From: Verrucomicrobiia bacterium
Lineage (GTDB): Bacteria > Verrucomicrobiota > Verrucomicrobiia > Verrucomicrobiales > Akkermansiaceae
Assembly: GCA_030431475.1 (NCBI GenBank)
Contig: JAUIJD010000004.1
Coordinates: 51,194-115,193 of the forward strand
DNA length: 64,000 nt
Reading direction: 5' to 3'
Part shown: positions 16,465 through 24,474 of the stretch, one piece after another
Position numbering within the stretch: the stretch's first letter is position 1
Layout of the letters: each line of letters begins with the position of its first letter
Program-made: the position numbers and the translations under genes
Notes under the pieces: model-generated
Seen by the model: the letters and a program-made list of their open reading frames with translations, nothing else
What the model was told of the DNA's origin: nothing
Databases searched by the model: none

Positions 16465-17898
16465 ATGATGCGGGCTCGCATGGCCGTCTCCACCGAAGCA
16501 CCCGTTCTCCAGTCCTCCAGCGCCTCCGAATCGGAGGACAGCGCCCGCACCCTGCCCAACGCCCTCGGCCCGGAGAAGAGCGTCCTTTCGTCGATGCTCA
16601 AGGACCCGGAGCAGTGGATCACCAACGCGCGCGAGGAGAACCTGACCCGCGAGCACTTCTACCTCCCGGCGCACGGCCTGCTCTTCGAAACGCTCTGCGA
16701 GCTCAACGACCGCGGCAGTGAGATCGAGCTCGTGTCACTCGTCCAGCTCCTCCACGACCGCGGCATCCTCGACGACATCGGCGGGCGCGCCGCCGTGGCC
16801 GACATCTACACCTACGCGCCGAATGCCGCGCACTTCGGCAACCACCTGAAGATCGTCAAGGAGAAGCACGTCCTGCGCTCCATCATCCGGACCTGCACCG
16901 AGTCGATCTCCGAGGCCTACGACAATCCCGAGGACACCGCCAAGCTGCTCGACCAGGTCGAGCAGGAGGTGCTGGGGATTCGCCAGAGCTCCGAGACCGC
17001 CGCCGGCTTCAGCATCCGCGACTCGGTCGGCGAGGTGATGACGCGCTTCCAGGAGATCCTCGCGGGCGAGGTCGAGGTCCAGGGCGTCGCCACCGGCTAC
17101 ACCGACCTCGACGGCATGAGCAAGGGCCTGAAGCCGGGTGAAATGTTCGTCGTCGCCGCCCGTCCGTCGATGGGAAAGACCTCGCTGATGATGAACATCG
17201 TCGAGCACATCTGCGTCGACCAGAGCACGCCCACGCTGGTCTTCTCCTGCGAAATGACCGCCTTCCAGATCGTCCAGCGCCTCGTCTTCTCGCGTGCCCG
17301 CTTCGCGCTCAGCCGCATCGGCAAGGGCTTCAAGCCCTCGAAGGAGGAACTCATCAAGCTCAAGCGGGCCTCGCAGGAGATCGCCGAGGCCAGGCTGTGG
17401 ATCGACGACACCGCCGGCATCCCGATCGAGACGCTCCGGGCCAAGGCCCGCCGCCGCAAGCGCGAGGACGGGATCGGCCTGATCGCGATCGACTACCTCC
17501 AGCTCCTCAAGTCGAACTCCCGCCAGGCCGCCAACTCCCGCGAACGGGAAATCGGCGAGATCTCGGCCGGCATCAAGGCGCTGGCCAAGGAGCTTGAGGT
17601 CCCCATCGTCGTCCTCGCCCAGCTCAACCGGGGCCCCGAGGGTCGGACCGGCTCCTCGCTGGGCGTCCCGCGGATGTCGGACCTCCGGGAATCCGGCACC
17701 ATCGAGCAGGATGCCGACATGATCGGCCTGCTCTACCGGAGCGCCTACTACGCCGAGACCGAGGAAGAGAAAGAGGAACTGGCCGGCAAGTCCGAGCTGG
17801 TACTGGCCAAGAACCGGAACGGCGAGACCGGCCACATCCCGCTGACCTTCATCGCCGAGCTGATGCGCTTCGAGTCGCGCGCTCGCGAGGACGATTGA
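16465..17898 (+). CDS. dnaB: Replicative DNA helicase DnaB
   Basis: A 477-residue hexameric helicase of normal length. The N-terminal domain (about 30-150) includes PNALGPEKSVLSSML, followed by the RecA-like motor with Walker A ARPSMGKTS (232-240), Walker B LIAIDYLQLL (339-348), motif H3/H4 region VPIVVLAQLNRGPEGR and the SDLRESGTIEQDADM stretch with the arginine finger nearby. It unwinds DNA at the replication fork. ATG at 16468 and 16480 are alternative starts; none has a clear ribosome site. No intein is present in the usual site after the Walker A. Confidence 0.96.
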   Translation: MMRARMAVSTEAPVLQSSSASESEDSARTLPNALGPEKSVLSSMLKDPEQWITNAREENLTREHFYLPAHGLLFETLCELNDRGSEIELVSLVQLLHDRGILDDIGGRAAVADIYTYAPNAAHFGNHLKIVKEKHVLRSIIRTCTESISEAYDNPEDTAKLLDQVEQEVLGIRQSSETAAGFSIRDSVGEVMTRFQEILAGEVEVQGVATGYTDLDGMSKGLKPGEMFVVAARPSMGKTSLMMNIVEHICVDQSTPTLVFSCEMTAFQIVQRLVFSRARFALSRIGKGFKPSKEELIKLKRASQEIAEARLWIDDTAGIPIETLRAKARRRKREDGIGLIAIDYLQLLKSNSRQAANSREREIGEISAGIKALAKELEVPIVVLAQLNRGPEGRTGSSLGVPRMSDLRESGTIEQDADMIGLLYRSAYYAETEEEKEELAGKSELVLAKNRNGETGHIPLTFIAELMRFESRAREDD

Positions 17899-18039
17899 CC
17901 GCTCATCTTGATTTTCAGACCAATCAAAAGAACCCGTTTGACCCGCGAATCGATCGAAGCGAAAAATAATAGGAACCAATGACGCTCGCCGGGCGTTGAT
18001 GATTCCGAACCTTCTCGCTCCCTCGTTCCATCGGTCGTC

Positions 18040-18438
18040 GTGCATCGTTTCGCCACTCGTTCCCTTTTGTTCAAACTGCGGCTTTCGGCGCTGCTTCTGG
18101 TGGTCTTCTTCCTGAGCTGCGTGCTCCTGCCCTTCGCCGTCGTCTGGGGCACGCTGCTCCACGACGAGCGGGGCTTGCAGGCCTGCTTCGTTCTGCTGCC
18201 TTCGGCCTTCCTTTCCGGACTCCTCTTCCTGATGGCCAGCTCCGGTGTCCGCTGTCCCCTGTGCCGTGGCCAGGTCCTGCGCCGCCCCCCCAGCGCCAAC
18301 AACAAGGCGATCTCCCTGCTCGGCAGCCACCGGCTCCACGTGATCGCCGGCACCCTTTTCAAGGGCCATTTCCGCTGTTCCCACTGCGGCGAGCCCTGCG
18401 AGACCCAGAATCCCCGCCGCCGACCGGGAAGGGTCTGA
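18040..18438 (+). CDS. Small membrane protein with a zinc-ribbon-like tail
   Basis: Begins with GTG and encodes 132 residues. Two hydrophobic segments (about residues 12-37 and 45-66) are followed by a soluble tail holding two Cys pairs, CPLC near 72 and CSHCGEPC near 115, which look like a zinc ribbon. No family is recognised. It lies between dnaB and the Lon-domain gene, codirectional with both. GTG is the only reasonable start in this frame; a pseudo-palindrome TTGATT/AATCAA just after dnaB may separate it from dnaB. Function unknown. Confidence 0.6.
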   Translation: MHRFATRSLLFKLRLSALLLVVFFLSCVLLPFAVVWGTLLHDERGLQACFVLLPSAFLSGLLFLMASSGVRCPLCRGQVLRRPPSANNKAISLLGSHRLHVIAGTLFKGHFRCSHCGEPCETQNPRRRPGRV

Positions 18439-18484
18439 CTTTTCCGATTGCTTGACCGGGTTTCGCAGGCTCCCTTGAGCCCGA

Positions 18485-19087
18485 ATGTCCTCCCTCGAAA
18501 TCCCGGAGACCTGCGGTGTCATCCTGCTGCCGGACTGCACCCTCTTTCCCCACGGTGGTCTGCCGCTGCGCATTTTCGAAGACCGCTACCGCGAGATGCT
18601 CGCCGACAGCCTCGCCGACACCTGCTTCTTCGCCGTCGGGCGCCTGAACGGCGAGGAGACCGATCCGGCCGATTGCGTCTCGCCGATCGGCACCATCGGC
18701 CTGATCCGTGCCTCGCGGGAAATGGACGACGGCACGTCGAACCTGCTGCTCCACGGCGTCATCCGCGTCCGCTTCATCGAGTGGATCGACGGGTCGAGCT
18801 ACCCCACCGCCCGAATCCGCCCCATCCCCCAGATGTTCGAGCCCGAGTCCCAGTCCCTTGCCGCGCTCGAAGCCCTTCGGGAAGCCGCCGAGCACGCCAC
18901 CGCCGAACTCCCCCAGGAAGTGAAGGATGCCTTCGATTCGATGGCCGAAGGCATCGACGACCCCGCCATCCTCGCCGACGTCCTCAGCCAGCAGTTCATC
19001 CACGAGCCCGGCGAGCGCTACGAGCTTCTCGCCATGGAGTCGGTGCCGGCGCGGGTTGCGTGGCTCTGTGAACGCTTCAATCCCTGA
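18485..19087 (+). CDS. Stand-alone Lon protease N-terminal (substrate-binding) domain protein
   Basis: The 200-residue product consists only of a Lon substrate-binding domain (LON_substr_bdg): ILLPDCTLFPHGGLPLRIFEDRYREML opens it, seen here as its first part ILLPDCTLFPHGGLPLRIFE, followed by CFFAVGRL, GTIGLIRA and NLLLHGVIRVRF, then a helical end. There is no AAA+ or peptidase domain. Such single-domain proteins are common in bacteria and have no settled role; they may bind unfolded segments. The ATG overlaps no other gene; the GYF-domain gene follows 53 bases later. Confidence 0.88.
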   Translation: MSSLEIPETCGVILLPDCTLFPHGGLPLRIFEDRYREMLADSLADTCFFAVGRLNGEETDPADCVSPIGTIGLIRASREMDDGTSNLLLHGVIRVRFIEWIDGSSYPTARIRPIPQMFEPESQSLAALEALREAAEHATAELPQEVKDAFDSMAEGIDDPAILADVLSQQFIHEPGERYELLAMESVPARVAWLCERFNP

Positions 19088-19139
19088 ACTTGCCGCTTGT
19101 CCCGCGGCATCCCGGAGAGTCGAATCGCGACCGTCACCC

Positions 19140-19964
19140 ATGAGTACGGAAACGCAGTGGTTCGTCATGCAGGAGGACCAGCAACTCGGCCCCTACACGG
19201 GTCAGCAGCTGGCCGATTTCGCCGCCGCCGGAAACATCGTCCGGGAAACCATGGTCTGGGCCGAAGGCATGGAGAACTGGATGCCGGCCTCGCAGATCGA
19301 CGGGCTGTTCCCGGAAATGCCGCTCCAGCCGCCGCAACCGGCGCCCGGTAGCGTTCATCCCGCCGGTAACCTTCAGGCCACCTCGGCGGACCCGGCCGAG
19401 CCGTATCCCCACATCGGAGTCTCCGGAGCCAGCTTCGGCATGTGGATGGGGCTGCTGTTCGGCGGACTTGCGCTCGGGATCATCGCCCTGGTGGTCATTG
19501 CCAAGGCCGAGGAAGGCGGACGGCTCACCGGCGCCGCGACCGTCATCCTGATGGGACTGGGGGGTGTCGGCTACCTGCTCATGCTGATCTCGAGCATCCT
19601 CACCCTCGTCTACATCTTCCGCGCCTGGAAGTGCCTCGAACCCGGCGGCCTGGCACGCACTTCTCCCGGAGCCGCCATCGGCCTGATGTTCGTGCCCTTT
19701 TTCAATCTCTACTGGATCTTCCAGGCGATCCACGGGCTCAGCGTCGACTGGAACCGGACCGTGGACGCCTACCCCGACATCGCCCGGGCTCCCAAGCTCG
19801 CCGAGGGGATGTTCCTCACCTACTGCATCACCAGCCTCGTCTTTCCGCCGGTGGCGATTGTGCTCATCTTCCCGGTGATGGCGCAGCTGTGCCGCGGCAT
19901 CAGCTTCTTCGCCTTCCGCCCCTCCCATCACGCGCCCGGACAGGTCGGGTTCTCGCTGCGTTGA
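19140..19964 (+). CDS. GYF/DUF4339-domain membrane protein
   Basis: A 274-residue protein. Residues 6-60 form a GYF_2 (DUF4339) domain, WFVMQEDQQLGPYTGQQLADF ... VWAEGMENWMP, which is split here to its core GPYTGQQL and WAEGMENW. A Pro-rich linker leads to four or more membrane segments (about 100-125, 135-165, 185-205, 225-250). The membrane part resembles DUF4328-like cytoplasmic-membrane modules (IFRAWKCLEP). Such domains bind peptides, and the protein may be an adaptor at the inner membrane. Its partner is unknown. It ends at a strong hairpin shared with the converging bactofilin gene. Confidence 0.8.
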   Translation: MSTETQWFVMQEDQQLGPYTGQQLADFAAAGNIVRETMVWAEGMENWMPASQIDGLFPEMPLQPPQPAPGSVHPAGNLQATSADPAEPYPHIGVSGASFGMWMGLLFGGLALGIIALVVIAKAEEGGRLTGAATVILMGLGGVGYLLMLISSILTLVYIFRAWKCLEPGGLARTSPGAAIGLMFVPFFNLYWIFQAIHGLSVDWNRTVDAYPDIARAPKLAEGMFLTYCITSLVFPPVAIVLIFPVMAQLCRGISFFAFRPSHHAPGQVGFSLR

Positions 19965-19970
19965 GACCCC

Positions 19971-20010
19971 CACGAAAACAGGGACGATCCCGATGGATCG
20001 TCCCTTCGTG
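19971..20010. terminator. Bidirectional hairpin terminator
   Basis: Nested inverted repeat: outer arms CACGAA/TTCGTG and inner arms GGGACGATCC/GGATCGTCCC around CGAT. It lies between the converging ends of the GYF-domain gene and the bactofilin gene. Confidence 0.85.
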
Positions 20011-20029
20011 AAAACCGGATACCGGTCGA

Positions 20030-20350
20030 TCAACCTCCGATCTCGGAGCGACCGGAGTGGGAGGCGCCGTCCTCCATGACGATGCTCTTCGTCTTGATGT
20101 CCCCGACCAGGCGGCTGTCGGTCTTGAGTTCGCAGCGCTCCGAGGAAATCTTGCCCTCGACCTTGCCGAACACCTTCACTTCACCGGCGGTGACATCGCC
20201 CTTGATCTCGGCGTTCTCACCGATCGTCACGCGACCCTTCTCGGAGATGATCTCTCCTTCGATCTTGCCGTCGATGATCATGTCGTTGGAGAAGCGGATC
20301 GAGCCGTTGATGTCGATGCCGCTCGCCAGAACGTTCGTTGCGTTTGCCAT
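20030..20350 (-). CDS. Bactofilin
   Basis: A 106-residue protein that is almost entirely a bactofilin (DUF583) beta-helix: NVLASGIDINGSIRFSNDMIIDGK, GEIISEKGRVTIGENAEIKG, VTAGEVKVFGKVEGKIS, each rung shortened here to INGSI, GEI, GRVTIG and AGEVKVFG. Bactofilins polymerise without nucleotide into filaments at the membrane and help organise cell-wall enzymes. ATG at 20350 starts directly before the conserved part; in-frame extensions to 20467 are poorly conserved in composition and have Cys-rich sequence, so they were not used. It is divergent from the FHA gene. Confidence 0.9.
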   Translation of the reverse strand: MANATNVLASGIDINGSIRFSNDMIIDGKIEGEIISEKGRVTIGENAEIKGDVTAGEVKVFGKVEGKISSERCELKTDSRLVGDIKTKSIVMEDGASHSGRSEIGG

Positions 20351-20502
20351 GGTGCGGCCAATGCAGCAGGTCCCGGGGCCGATGGCAACCGGGATCTGCA
20401 CCCCGGAGGCGGGAAATCCGGTGCCCGTCATGCACGCAATTTTCCGTGCCATCCCCCGGGTTTCCACGTTAGAAAGCTCCGTCGAACTCCGTTTTCATCC
20501 CC

Positions 20503-21123
20503 ATGCCACGTGTCACCATCACCGTCCCGGACAAGAACGCTCAGCCGTATCGCTTCGCTCTCGATCGCAAGAGCGTGAGCCTCGGCCGTGGCAGTGAGAA
20601 CGACATCGTGGTCGAATGCGGGTCGATCTCGGTCCATCACGCCGTGATGGAGCGGGTGGAAGGCGGCTACCAGCTCCGCGATCTCGGTTCGACGAACGGA
20701 ACCAAGTTCAAGGGCAGGACGGTGGACAAGGTCGAACTGACCGACGGAATCACGGTGCAGATCGGCGACGTCGACTTCGACTTTTCGCTGACCGCGGACG
20801 AGCAGATGGCTCTGGCCAAGGAACGCCCGGACGAGGAACCCCCGATCATCAAGGAGGACGAGGAGGACGCCCCCCGCAAGAAGGCCACGCCCCGGCCGGC
20901 TCCCCGGCCGGTGGCATCCGCCAGCCAACCGAGCGCCGCTGCGAGCTTCTTCATGACCCTGCTTTTCTTCGTACTGGCCGCCGGTGCCTTCTTCCTCGGA
21001 CTGTCGATCCGCTACAGCAAGGAGAACCCGGGGCGCTCGATGGTCAACGACATGAAGAATGGCGCGCCCGTTCAGGAAGCGCCCGCCACCCCCGACGAGG
21101 CGCCTGCCGAAGAAGGCGAGTAA
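20503..21123 (+). CDS. FHA-domain single-pass membrane protein
   Basis: A 206-residue protein. Residues about 10-95 are a forkhead-associated domain: SLGRGSENDIVV, SVHHAVME and LRDLGSTNGTKFKG, with the Arg, Ser, His and Asn that contact phosphothreonine. An acidic and Pro/Ala-rich linker follows, then one membrane helix (about 147-170, ASFFMTLLFFVLAAGAFFLG) and a short tail. The FHA domain should face the cytoplasm and bind a phosphorylated partner. No Ser/Thr kinase is seen in the window. It shares a divergent 152-base control region with the bactofilin gene. Confidence 0.88.
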   Translation: MPRVTITVPDKNAQPYRFALDRKSVSLGRGSENDIVVECGSISVHHAVMERVEGGYQLRDLGSTNGTKFKGRTVDKVELTDGITVQIGDVDFDFSLTADEQMALAKERPDEEPPIIKEDEEDAPRKKATPRPAPRPVASASQPSAAASFFMTLLFFVLAAGAFFLGLSIRYSKENPGRSMVNDMKNGAPVQEAPATPDEAPAEEGE

Positions 21124-21134
21124 GGCGCAAAGAA

Positions 21135-21162
21135 AAAGCGCGGCGGAAACCCGCCGCGCTTT
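21135..21162. terminator. Bidirectional hairpin terminator
   Basis: Arms AAAGCGCGGCGG and CCGCCGCGCTTT with a short GAAAC-type loop, preceded by A and followed by a TTG. It lies between the converging FHA gene and the repeat-protein gene. Confidence 0.8.
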
Positions 21163-21212
21163 GAGAATGTCCTTGGCGACGCGAACCCATCGCGCCGCCG
21201 GCTATCGAAGGA

Positions 21213-22574
21213 TCAACGGCCCCCACGGCCCCGGCCGCGGCCACCGTCCCCACTGAGGATGCGCTCCTTCATCCCATCATCGAGCACGGTGCTCGACTCA
21301 ATGTAGCTGCGGGCAGCCGCCTCGTCTTCTTCCATCCAACGGCGGGCGGTCATGCCGATCGAACGGGCACGGTCCCGGTCGTCGCTGATGCCCTCGGCAA
21401 GCGCCATCGCCGAGGACGGCTCCATGTCGCGGTTCATCCAGAGGTAGGTCTGGGTTGCGCCGTCCCGGAGGTCTCCAACCGGCTGGGATTCGATGAAGGA
21501 AAGCGCGCCTGCGGCATCCTGGTTGACCCAGTTGCCCATCACGCGACGCATGGCGTCGTCGGCCCGGTCGGTCTCCTGGGTGGTCAGCCACGCGGCGGCA
21601 CCTGCCGGGTCGTCCTGAGCCCACGATCCGGCGACGTTCTCGATCGCACGGTCCCGGTCCCCTCCTTCGGCCATCGAGGCGATCCGGCCGGCCGCAGCCT
21701 GCGGATCACTGCCGGCAAGCACCTCGATGACCTCACGCATCGCCCGTTCCTTCGCCTCGCCACTGAGGGTCGAAACCCAGGCATCGGCGGCGTCGAAATC
21801 CGTCCGCGCCCAGCGCTCGGCGATCTCGCCGTAGGCGCGGGACTGATCATCACCCTCCAAGGTCGAGGCCATGGTCGCCGCCTTGGCCGGATCCGTCGCA
21901 GCGACCTCGCCGATCACGGAAATCATCGCATCGCCGCGGTTGCGGCCCTCGAGGCCCTCGGCCCACGCCATGGCCGCCGTCGGGTCGAGCTTCGCCCACT
22001 CACGGGCGATGATCTCGGCTCCATCGTCGCCACCCGGTCCGGGGCCACGCCCCATCCGGCCGAACTCGTTGGGATTCTCGGTGAAGTAGTTCGCGGCGTT
22101 CACGGGGTCCACGCTGGCCCAGCTGCGGAGAATCGTCGGCTTGGCGAACATTCCTCCGAAGCCCATCCCGTTGGCGTAGGTCATTGCCCCCTGGGGATCG
22201 ACCTCGGCCCAGCGGCTGAAGAGAAGCACCGAAGCGAGGATGCGGTCGCCCATCGGAAGCCCATCGAGCTTTCCGGCCTCCTCCTCGAGCTGCGCCGGAT
22301 CCATGCCGGCATAAAGATCGATCAGGGCCTGAAGTCGTGCCGTTTGACCGGGTTCGCGCATGATCTCATCGAAGTTCATGTCTCCGGCCCGGCTGGTGCG
22401 TTCCCGGGATCCGGCAAAACCCGCTCCGGCGTCTCGCCTCACCTTTGCGGATGGCGCGGCGCCGTCACCACCGGCGGCGGCTTGGGCGTCCTCACCTCCG
22501 GATTTCCCCACCAAAAAACCTCCGGCCGCTCCGGCAAGAAGGGCTGCTGCTCCGATTATGATGCTTTGATTCAT
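21213..22574 (-). CDS. Exported tandem-repeat protein with W-x-x-x-D-P-x-x-A motifs
   Basis: A 453-residue protein. It begins with an uncleaved or lipid-free hydrophobic segment (IIIGAAALLAGAAGGFLVG) and an Ala/Gly-rich spacer. From about residue 118 to 435 it has roughly ten imperfect helical repeats of about 30-35 residues, seen as RWAEVDPQGA, SWASVDPVNAA, EWAKLDPTAAMAW, RWARTDFDAADAW, SWAQDDPAGAAAW, NWVNQDAAGA and RWMEEDEAAA. The C-terminal tail is Gly/Arg-rich (RGRGRGG). The repeat is helical-hairpin-like and recalls TPR or Sel1 solenoids, but it is not one of these. Such proteins are typical of Verrucomicrobiota and have no known function. Confidence 0.8.
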   Translation of the reverse strand: MNQSIIIGAAALLAGAAGGFLVGKSGGEDAQAAAGGDGAAPSAKVRRDAGAGFAGSRERTSRAGDMNFDEIMREPGQTARLQALIDLYAGMDPAQLEEEAGKLDGLPMGDRILASVLLFSRWAEVDPQGAMTYANGMGFGGMFAKPTILRSWASVDPVNAANYFTENPNEFGRMGRGPGPGGDDGAEIIAREWAKLDPTAAMAWAEGLEGRNRGDAMISVIGEVAATDPAKAATMASTLEGDDQSRAYGEIAERWARTDFDAADAWVSTLSGEAKERAMREVIEVLAGSDPQAAAGRIASMAEGGDRDRAIENVAGSWAQDDPAGAAAWLTTQETDRADDAMRRVMGNWVNQDAAGALSFIESQPVGDLRDGATQTYLWMNRDMEPSSAMALAEGISDDRDRARSIGMTARRWMEEDEAAARSYIESSTVLDDGMKERILSGDGGRGRGRGGR

Positions 22575-22610
22575 CGAGCGCGCAAACCCCGTGCCTTGAA
22601 AGAAGTTGCG

Positions 22611-24416
22611 CTATTTTTCCGATTCGATCCGAATATCGGGAACCACTTCCTGCATGTCGCCAACCCTCTCGATCGACGCGTAAAAGGAACCGACTCGCCG
22701 TTCCTGCGGCAACTGACCACCAAACCAGGCTTCCAGATTCGCCGGGCCCTCCGGCAGGTCGACGTTGAGGGCCACCGCACTCGCCCCGCCGACCACCTCC
22801 ATCGTGACCTCCCGCTTGCCGACCCGGACATGCGCCGAACCGGCTCGGAGGAGTCCGATTCGACGCCTTTCCTCCGCCGATGCCTCCTCCGGCAGCAGCG
22901 CCATGTGGACCCGGTAGCGCCCGTCGCGGGCCACCTGCAGTTTCCAGTGACCACACGCTTCGGGAAGCGTGTTGCGGGTCTTGGCCACGGCGGCCCGCTC
23001 CAGGTATTTCCGGATGGATTCGTGGTTCCAATAGACCCCACCCGCCTTCGCCTCCAGCGACGGCCACCAATCGTGCGAACAGACCCGGACCACCGGACAG
23101 GCGGGATCGCCAACGACGTAGCGTACCGGTTCGCGGACATCCGCGACGACGGCATCCCACCAACGCCCGTAGTCAGCCAACAATTTCCCCGCCTCCTCCT
23201 GATGCGACGGAAAGACATCCGTCTCCTGCCCCGGGTCGGCGACCATGTCGAAAAGCTCCAGACCAACGAGCCGCCAGCGACGGTCGCGCACCGAGAACCG
23301 GCGCGTGCGCCAGCGTTCGGGTCGCTCGTCTCCGGGCCAGCGGCCCACGTGGGTGAAAAACGTCCGCTCCTCCGGAAAGGCCCCATCGCCGAGCAAGGGA
23401 CGCGAAAGGTTGACGCCGTCGCCGCTCCACCCCTCCGGTAGCGAAACCCCGCAAAGACCGGCGAGAGTCGGCATCAGGTCGAGATGAGCCGCAGGCGCGT
23501 CCACCTGCCGCTCCGCCGCGATCCTTCCCGGCCATCGGACGAAGCACGGAACCCTCACCCCACCTTCGTGGGGTGTGCCCTTCTTCCCCTTCATGCCGGC
23601 GTTCCATGCGGCCATGGCCGAACCATTGTCGGTCATGAAAACCACGATGGTGTCCTCCGCGAGATCGAGGGAGTCGAGCTCTTCAAGCAGGCCGGAGACG
23701 TTCGCGTCGATGTTCTCGATCATCGCATAGAACGACGCCAGCGGCTTCTTGAGGCCCTCCGCCTCCAAACGTCCGGTGCTGCCCTCCGGCGCGATGAACG
23801 GAGCGTGGGGCGCATTGGTCGCGAGCCACAGGAAGAACGGCCGGCCTTCGCGTCCGCGGATCCACTGGCGCGCCTCGCGAAAGAAGATGTCGGTGCAGTA
23901 TCCCTCCTTCTCCGCCCACCCGGACCGGCTCCGCAGGTGCGGGTTGTGGTAAGCATTGCCCCAGTAGTCGGCCGCCTGGCCGATCCCGCCGCTGCCATGC
24001 ACCAGGACCTCATCAAACCCACGGTCCTCCGGACGGCACGGATAGGCATCCCCGAGATGCCACTTGCCGAAGATCGCCGTATCGTATCCGGCCTCCCGCA
24101 TCACCTCCGCCACGGTCGGCACGCCGGGCCGCAGCAGGCTCCGGCCGGTGATGGTGTGGCTCACCCCGACGGAAAACTCATGCCGCCCGGTCAGCAACGC
24201 CGCCCGCGTCGGCGCGCAGGTCGGGCTGACGAAAAAGCGCTCGAACGAGGTCGACTCCTGCTTCAGCGCATCCAGCGCCGGCGTGCGAAGATGGGGATTC
24301 CCATGGCACGACAGGTCCCCGTAGCCCTGGTCGTCGGTGAGAACGACGATCACATTCGGCGCCGCCAGCGCCACCGAGCAGCAGAGACCGGCCACCAGCG
24401 GGAGGAACTTCATCAT
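22611..24416 (-). CDS. Secreted sulfatase (type I, formylglycine)
   Basis: A 601-residue sulfatase. A signal peptide (MKFLPLVAGLCCSVALA) precedes NVIVVLTDDQGYGDL with the metal-binding Asp pair. The signature SPTCAPTRAALLTGRHEF has Cys67 in C-x-P-x-R, the residue turned to formylglycine by a maturase. FGKWHLG, APHAPF and FMTDNGS complete the active site. A C-terminal extra domain of about 150 residues after the catalytic fold follows, of beta-rich character. It removes sulfate esters from polysaccharides or glycosaminoglycans outside the cytoplasm. ATG at 24413 is an alternative start; the maturase gene is not in the window. Substrate class unknown. Confidence 0.92.
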   Translation of the reverse strand: MMKFLPLVAGLCCSVALAAPNVIVVLTDDQGYGDLSCHGNPHLRTPALDALKQESTSFERFFVSPTCAPTRAALLTGRHEFSVGVSHTITGRSLLRPGVPTVAEVMREAGYDTAIFGKWHLGDAYPCRPEDRGFDEVLVHGSGGIGQAADYWGNAYHNPHLRSRSGWAEKEGYCTDIFFREARQWIRGREGRPFFLWLATNAPHAPFIAPEGSTGRLEAEGLKKPLASFYAMIENIDANVSGLLEELDSLDLAEDTIVVFMTDNGSAMAAWNAGMKGKKGTPHEGGVRVPCFVRWPGRIAAERQVDAPAAHLDLMPTLAGLCGVSLPEGWSGDGVNLSRPLLGDGAFPEERTFFTHVGRWPGDERPERWRTRRFSVRDRRWRLVGLELFDMVADPGQETDVFPSHQEEAGKLLADYGRWWDAVVADVREPVRYVVGDPACPVVRVCSHDWWPSLEAKAGGVYWNHESIRKYLERAAVAKTRNTLPEACGHWKLQVARDGRYRVHMALLPEEASAEERRRIGLLRAGSAHVRVGKREVTMEVVGGASAVALNVDLPEGPANLEAWFGGQLPQERRVGSFYASIERVGDMQEVVPDIRIESEK

Positions 24417-24474
24417 CCCGGCGATACTCCCTGCCTCGCGCCCGACTATCAACCCATCCCTTCCGCGGGCGGGA

